NCBI GenBank assembly: GCA_024231975.1
Contig: JAAEQB010000097.1
Span: 159,345-223,344, forward strand
Source of the DNA: Allobosea sp.
GTDB lineage: Bacteria > Pseudomonadota > Alphaproteobacteria > Rhizobiales > Beijerinckiaceae
Reading direction: 5' to 3'
Length of the DNA: 64,000 nt
The notes under the pieces are model-generated. The model had not been told where the DNA came from and did not search any database. It was given only the letters and a program-made list of their open reading frames with translations. Made by a program: the position numbers and the translations under genes. Shown one piece after another: positions 60,090-64,000 of the stretch (the first letter of the stretch is position 1; each line of letters begins with the position of its first letter).

Positions 60090-61079
60090 TCATTCGGCGC
60101 TGGCGAGCGGGACGATGACGCGGCCGCGGACTTCGCCCGCTAGCAGGCGGGCGGCGGTCGGGATGCAGTCGGTCAGCGTCACCGTCTCGCTGAGCTCGTC
60201 GAGGATCGCCGGATCGAGATCTGAGGCCAGGCGTCGCCAGGCCTCGCGCCGCTCGGGCAGCGGACACATCACGCTGTCGACCCCGGCCAGCGTCACCCCG
60301 CGCAGGATGAAAGGCGCGACGGTGGCCGGCAGCGACATCCCCGCAGCCAGCCCACAGGCCGCGACCGCGCCGCGATAGCGCATCGAGGCGCAGACATTCG
60401 CCAGGACCTGCCCGCCCGCCACATCGATCGCCCCGACCCAGCGCTCCCGGTTGAGCGGGCGGCCGGGCTCGGAAAATTCGGAGCGCGGCAGAATCTCGGC
60501 GGCGCCGAGGCGCCTGAGATAGTCGCTCTCCTCGGGGCGACCCGTGACCGCGACGACCTCGTGACCGAGCTTCGACAGCAACGCGACCGCGACGCTTCCG
60601 ACTCCCCCCGCGGCGCCCGTGACCAGTACCGGCCCCTCGCCCGGCGTCACGCCGTGCTTCTCCAGCGCCAGGATGCAGAGCATGGCCGTATAGCCGGCGG
60701 TGCCGATCGCCATGGCCTGGGACATCGAGAAGGCGGGCTCCAGCGGAACCAGCCACTCGCCCTTCAGCCGAGCCTTCTGCGCGAGGCCGCCCCAATGCGT
60801 CTCGCCCACGCCCCAGCCGTTCAGAACCACCTTGTCGCCGCGCTTCCATTCGGGATTGTCCGAGGCCTCGACCACGCCGGCAAGGTCGATGCCCGGGACC
60901 ATGGGGAAGCGACGGACCACCGGGCTCTTGCCGGTGATCGCCAGCGCATCCTTGTAGTTCAGGGTCGACCAGGCGACCTGAATCGTGACGTCGCCCTCGG
61001 GCAAGGCATTCTCGTCGATGCTGGTCAATCGGGCCGCCTGCCCGGTCTCGCTCTTCTCGATCAGGATCGCTTCGAACAT
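60090..61079 (-). CDS. AcuI/YhdH-like NADPH-dependent acryloyl-CoA reductase
   Basis: 329-residue zinc-free medium-chain reductase. Landmarks: STLNYKDALAITGKSPVVRR, MVPGIDLAGVVEAS, LNGWGVGETHWGG and the Rossmann segment VLVTGAAGGVGSVAVALLSK. This pattern is that of AcuI/YhdH enzymes, which reduce acryloyl-CoA to propionyl-CoA, detoxifying acrylate from DMSP or 3-hydroxypropionate. ATG 61079 (MFEAILIEKSETG) matches family N-termini. First gene of the operon ending with the AcuR-like repressor. Confidence 0.9.
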   Translation of the reverse strand: MFEAILIEKSETGQAARLTSIDENALPEGDVTIQVAWSTLNYKDALAITGKSPVVRRFPMVPGIDLAGVVEASDNPEWKRGDKVVLNGWGVGETHWGGLAQKARLKGEWLVPLEPAFSMSQAMAIGTAGYTAMLCILALEKHGVTPGEGPVLVTGAAGGVGSVAVALLSKLGHEVVAVTGRPEESDYLRRLGAAEILPRSEFSEPGRPLNRERWVGAIDVAGGQVLANVCASMRYRGAVAACGLAAGMSLPATVAPFILRGVTLAGVDSVMCPLPERREAWRRLASDLDPAILDELSETVTLTDCIPTAARLLAGEVRGRVIVPLASAE

Positions 61080-61137
61080 TTCGGGAGCCTTCTGCTTGGT
61101 CCGACGCCGAGCGGGGAGTGATGCTTGGCTCTTCAAA

Positions 61138-61165
61138 CATTAATAGACTAATCGGTCTATTAATG
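61138..61165. promoter_or_regulatory. TetR-type operator of the acuI-like operon
   Basis: CATTAATAGAC-taatcg-GTCTATTAATG is a perfect 11-bp-arm palindrome, 59-86 bp upstream of the acuI-like start. Length and AT-rich arms are typical for TetR dimers. The AcuR-like regulator in the same operon is the obvious ligand, giving autoregulation. Confidence 0.7.
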
Positions 61166-61269
61166 CAACTCGCCCGCATGCCTACCGCTTTGCTCGCACT
61201 TGCCTCGTGGGAAACATCACGAACGCGCGGAGCCCGCCTTTGACGGCGATCAAACAGGGTAAGCCGGCC

Positions 61270-61720
61270 GCCACGGGCACGGATGAATAAGTCTTCGGAC
61301 CAGTAGGTCCGCTCGATCGCGCAGCCCGATTCCGCAAAGCCCGCCATCAGCGGGAGATCGGCGCGCCCCATCCCGGGCTGCCGCCGCAGGCCTTGCACGA
61401 TGATTTCGAGAAGTCCGGCCATGATCGCAGGCGCATTTTGCTCGAACCTCCGCCAGAACGCTTTCCGTGGTCCGGCGCTGGCTCGGCGGAATGAATGGGA
61501 GCTCGATGAAGATGGCTCGATCCACCAGGTCGGGCCTGGTGACGACACTGCCGATCCCGGTGATCAGAGCCGGCCGCATCGCCTCGAAAAAAAACTTCAT
61601 CGGCGTCGGAGAACTGGCGCGGCCGCCCTCCTCTCCGGTCGCCGGCCACGCCAGCGGGTCCGACATCGCGGGAAGGAAAGTACGGCCGGCAGATAACTCA
61701 ACCAGCTCGCAGCTCGCCAA
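61270..61720 (-). pseudogene. Decayed plasmid/phage-type helicase-primase ATPase fragment
   Basis: Read on the minus strand, pieces of the C-terminal part of a mobile-element ATPase/primase occur in shifting frames: RQFSDADEVFF (about 61605), then FEAMRPALITGIGSVVTRPD with DRAIFIELPFIPPSQRR, then after one extra G (near 61450) FEQNAPAIMAGLLEIIVQGL and PLMAGFAESGCAIERTYW. At least two frameshifts and the loss of the N-terminal part show decay. It marks an old mobile-element insertion. 61166-61269 has no supported gene. Confidence 0.65.
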
Positions 61721-61752
61721 TTTCAGCCAGTTTCACCTCTTGCTGGCGTGCC

Positions 61753-63045
61753 TCAGCTGATCTCGACAGGGCGCCCAACTGATCGCCCCGGGTGCGCGGT
61801 CTTCATCACCTCGTTGAAGCGCGCCTTGGCGTCCGACCAATTCTGCATGAAGTCGAACAATTCTCGTAGCGCCGGCGAGATCTCGCGATAGGCCGCCAAA
61901 GCAGCAACGAGCGCACCCAAGGACAACTGCCCTTTCACCACCAGGAATCCGCCAATCGAAAAAAAGAAAAACGGTGTCAGATTGGAGGTGTAATTGTAAA
62001 ATCCCTTGATTCGGCCCTTGAGGTCACTGATTTCAACGCGAATTGCTTCAAGCCTAGCGGCCATCAGCATTTGCCGACGCAATCGCGACCCGGTCGGCGA
62101 ACACTGATTTTCAGGCAGTGAGACAGCCGAACCCGGCTCGGCACGATCGGTCATGAGAAGGCCTCCCAGAGCACGCGTCGAATGGACGCGATCGCGTACT
62201 TTCCTATTCAAACGTTTCTGCAAACCGGGAAGGAATGTCAGCTGGATCGGCAGCATGAGCAACGCAGCCAAGGCCAATGCCGGATTTTGCATTGTCAGGA
62301 ATAGAATGCTGGTTAGGAGAGCGCCGCCCTGGATCACAGGCACAACCGCGAGGCTTCCGCCGAAATAGCCGATTGGCTCCACTTCCTGAACAACTACGGC
62401 CGAATAATGCGCGCGCTCAGTCGACGTCGCTCCAATCTTGGCCGCGGCCCGCAAGACGCCTAAACGAAGACGTCGAACTAATCGCTCACTGACACGGCCC
62501 CGGATCCGCGTGGCGACATACTTCACGAGGCCGTTCGTCGACAAGGCTGCCAAATAGCTCGCGCATAACGCAAACAGCAGGGTCATTCGGTCCAGGTGAA
62601 CCCCGAAAAACGCCATTTCCGAATGGCCGCTCTCGCTGGCATCCGCGAGCGCATGGTTGATAATGTGCTTGGGAATCTCGAGAAGCAGCCATGCGGTCGG
62701 CAGCGTAAAAAGTGAGATAATGATCAATCTCAGCTGAAACCGCGCTGTCGAACGCATGATATATGCACCCAGAGACGGAAGCATAATCTCCGGCGCTTGA
62801 TCGGTGCCGCGAATAATCGCAGCTCGATGGAGGGCGCGGCGGCGGTGGAATCCGAGAAACCATCGTAAGGAATTGCTGGCGGCAATCCAGATTGTCCACG
62901 CTGGCGCAATTACAAAAAGCAGCACTGCGGCGACATTGATCAGCCAATGCCCGTGCGGGTAATCGAGGCCGACAAATTGATGAACTTGGCTATGAAGTAA
63001 ATCGAATGCAGACTGCGCGATACCTATAGCTCCATCGATAAACAT
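61753..63045 (-). CDS. ABC-exporter transmembrane-domain protein lacking an ATPase domain
   Basis: 430-residue membrane protein. Hydrophobic segments are LINVAAVLLFVIAPAWTIWI, LRLIIISLFTLPTAWLLLEI, LLFALCASYLAALSTNGLV, ALAALLMLPIQLTFLPGL and LTPFFFFSIGGFLVVKG. The layout and the RIRGRVSERLVRRLRLGVLR loop resemble the membrane half of a type I ABC exporter. The protein ends (FDFMQNWSDAKARFNEVMK) where a nucleotide-binding domain would begin, and none follows on either strand. Codon use is less GC-rich than the neighbours, suggesting transfer. ATG 63045 (MFIDGAIG) is the likely start. Confidence 0.72.
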   Translation of the reverse strand: MFIDGAIGIAQSAFDLLHSQVHQFVGLDYPHGHWLINVAAVLLFVIAPAWTIWIAASNSLRWFLGFHRRRALHRAAIIRGTDQAPEIMLPSLGAYIMRSTARFQLRLIIISLFTLPTAWLLLEIPKHIINHALADASESGHSEMAFFGVHLDRMTLLFALCASYLAALSTNGLVKYVATRIRGRVSERLVRRLRLGVLRAAAKIGATSTERAHYSAVVVQEVEPIGYFGGSLAVVPVIQGGALLTSILFLTMQNPALALAALLMLPIQLTFLPGLQKRLNRKVRDRVHSTRALGGLLMTDRAEPGSAVSLPENQCSPTGSRLRRQMLMAARLEAIRVEISDLKGRIKGFYNYTSNLTPFFFFSIGGFLVVKGQLSLGALVAALAAYREISPALRELFDFMQNWSDAKARFNEVMKTAHPGRSVGRPVEIS

Positions 63046-63120
63046 GTCTCGTCGCCCAATAGAACAATATGACCCGCATAAGCCCGGCACTTCGCACGAA
63101 ATACCGTGATTTACGCTGAT

Positions 63121-63507
63121 TCAACTCGGCGGAGCGCGCAATGTCCGATAGAGCTCATACACCCCATCACTGAAGTCAGCATCAGGATTGCGTAAGCAGA
63201 AATTCCGCAGGAACTCAATTTGCTTCAGCAGCGGGAACACGGCCGGATCGAGATCTAGATCGTCATCCACGCCGGGTGGCGCACGTAGCAGCAGGCCGCT
63301 CATGTAACCTTGTGCCCAGGCAAAGAAATTCTTCTCGACATCAGGCTGGCCATTCGTCTCGCGAGCAAAATATTGGCAACTCGTTGCGCCTATTCCGACG
63401 ATCTTCACCGTCTGGGCACCAGCCTGGTTGGACAGCAAGAGCCAAGTCGTCATGCTTGTCAGCGCAAAGTTCTTCAACCGGCGACAGATAGAAGCGTGCG
63501 CTACCAT
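63121..63507 (-). CDS. Small secreted protein, function unknown
   Basis: 128-residue protein with an N-terminal export signal (MVAHASICRRLKNFALTSMT, then TWLLLSNQAGAQ). The mature part has ATSCQYFARE and RNFCLRNPDADFSDGVYELY, with two cysteines that probably pair. The spacing resembles small Rap1a/Tai-like periplasmic helical proteins (a Cys near the start and a FAWAQGYMSG segment), which are commonly hypothetical in this order. ATG 63507 was chosen for the signal. It is 75 bp upstream of the ABC-membrane gene, same strand. Confidence 0.68.
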   Translation of the reverse strand: MVAHASICRRLKNFALTSMTTWLLLSNQAGAQTVKIVGIGATSCQYFARETNGQPDVEKNFFAWAQGYMSGLLLRAPPGVDDDLDLDPAVFPLLKQIEFLRNFCLRNPDADFSDGVYELYRTLRAPPS

Positions 63508-63611
63508 GGTCGCTCTTTCCTTCTCTACAAATCGCTGCAGATATTGGATGCCCGCCTCGATCCGTGTCGGACGGATAATGAAACGAGGGTGCGGCAGTCT
63601 CAATAATTGCG

Positions 63612-63827
63612 TTATATAATTATATTAATTACACAGAGTTTGAAAATTTGTGCGTTACCACTAAGTAATTGGTCAATAACAACACTATCACGGATAAGTA
63701 CGCATCGAATATTTGTACCAAAATTTTGGATAGGCTCTGCATACTCGCGAATAATATAAAGATCAACGTGACCCGATGGCCGTTTACGATGGAGCCCGAT
63801 TGCATCGACCTGGAACCATGCGGGCAA
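63612..63827 (-). CDS. Possible small AT-rich hypothetical gene
   Basis: 71-codon frame beginning MPAWFQVDAIGLHRKRPSGH and ending FKLCVINIII in AT-rich DNA unlike the rest of the window. No family recognised and no clear ribosome-binding site. It may be a truncated gene or chance. The 350-bp gap 63508-63857 otherwise holds only AT-rich sequence (an ATATAATTATATTAAT tract near 63613-63629) that could be promoter or mobile-element flank. Confidence 0.25.
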   Translation of the reverse strand: MPAWFQVDAIGLHRKRPSGHVDLYIIREYAEPIQNFGTNIRCVLIRDSVVIDQLLSGNAQIFKLCVINIII

Positions 63828-63857
63828 ACGCTGAAACGTTTGCCCGCCTCGGAATAT

Positions 63858-64000
63858 CTACTTCGCCTTCTGGAGCTTGGTGACCGTGATCTGACCGTTG
63901 ACCCGATCGGCGTCGAACTTGATCTTGTCGCCCGCCTTCAGCCCTTTCAGCATGGCTGGATCGCCGGCGCGGAACACCATGGTCATGGCGTCCATGTCGA
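63858..64000 (-). CDS. CusF-like periplasmic copper-binding protein, 5' part outside window
   Basis: C-terminal 46 residues of a CusF/CopF-type copper chaperone: DMDAMTMVFRAGDPAMLKGL then AGDKIKFDADRVNGQITVTK and a TAG stop at 63860-63858. The two Met of MTM are Cu(I) ligands in the family, and the OB-fold strands follow. Such proteins carry copper to CusCBA-type efflux pumps. The gene begins beyond base 64000. Confidence 0.87.
   Translation of the reverse strand, partial: DMDAMTMVFRAGDPAMLKGLKAGDKIKFDADRVNGQITVTKLQKAK

Noticed and set aside
60007..61548. Upstream extension of the peroxidase-related gene frame, reaching 61548
   Set aside because: The extension overlaps the acuI-like gene in another frame and has no homology except a short piece belonging to the helicase remnant; a good ribosome-binding site supports the start at 60006.
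1..64000. CRISPR array or restriction/abortive-infection system
   Set aside because: No regularly spaced direct repeats and no cas, methylase or defence-type genes were seen.

Overview
The window is about 64 kb of high-GC DNA from a free-living alphaproteobacterium of the order Hyphomicrobiales (Rhizobiales). A Bosea-like or related soil/water genus is my best guess. The reasons are the haem-binding Irr regulator next to the fabA-fabB-fabI cluster, a metZ (not metB) methionine route, an IalB-family protein, the many ABC importers for sugars, peptides, sulfonates and phosphonates, and several families of GC-rich intergenic palindromes. The genus cannot be fixed from sequence reading alone.

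Layout. 1-5347: the end of a ribose/xylose-type sugar ABC importer (ATPase, two permeases, binding protein) and its LacI regulator. 5350-9821: a hybrid sensor kinase with a possible EcfG general-stress promoter, an EamA exporter and an M20 amidohydrolase. 9954-26418: a large peptide/amino-acid scavenging region with two family-5 (Dpp-like) importers, an IclR and an Lrp regulator, a saccharopine-dehydrogenase-like enzyme, an M81 metallopeptidase, a YtcJ-like amidohydrolase, an aspartoacylase-like enzyme and aroQ. Only the first importer has an ATPase gene, a DppD-DppF fusion. 26705-28782: an IalB-type protein, a small cysteine-rich secreted protein and a protein resembling the type VI amidase effector Tae4 fused to an extra C-terminal domain. 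28907-34017: a DapA-like lyase, a fumarylacetoacetase-family enzyme, an Lrp regulator and an SsuABC-type importer.

34208-46684 is mostly core genome: a DUF4118 membrane protein, an SRPBCC protein, metZ behind a structured leader, fabI-fabB-fabA, a LysE exporter, irr, an SH3 protein, a hydroxyacid dehydrogenase, a HxlR regulator facing a quinone oxidoreductase, and an NDUFA9-like protein. tRNA-Leu(CAG) at 46866 is followed 110 bp later by a decayed integrase and a decayed chrA. A metal/arsenic block follows: a Met/His-rich secreted protein, a Crp-type regulator, acr3, arsC, an internally deleted second arsC and arsR. This looks like an old island inserted at the tRNA.

51575-58000 is a 2-aminoethylphosphonate-type import operon (binding protein, ATPase, fused permease, class III PLP enzyme) facing a LysR gene. 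58735-61165 is an acuR/peroxidase/acuI-like operon under an 11-bp-arm palindrome. 61270-63857 is a lower-GC accessory patch with a frameshifted helicase/primase remnant, an ABC transmembrane protein lacking its ATPase domain and small secreted proteins. The window ends inside a CusF-like copper-binding gene.

Most starts were moved inward from the longest open frame using ribosome-binding sites, signal peptides, stop/start overlaps or family N-termini. Family assignments are from recognised motifs; no database search was run.
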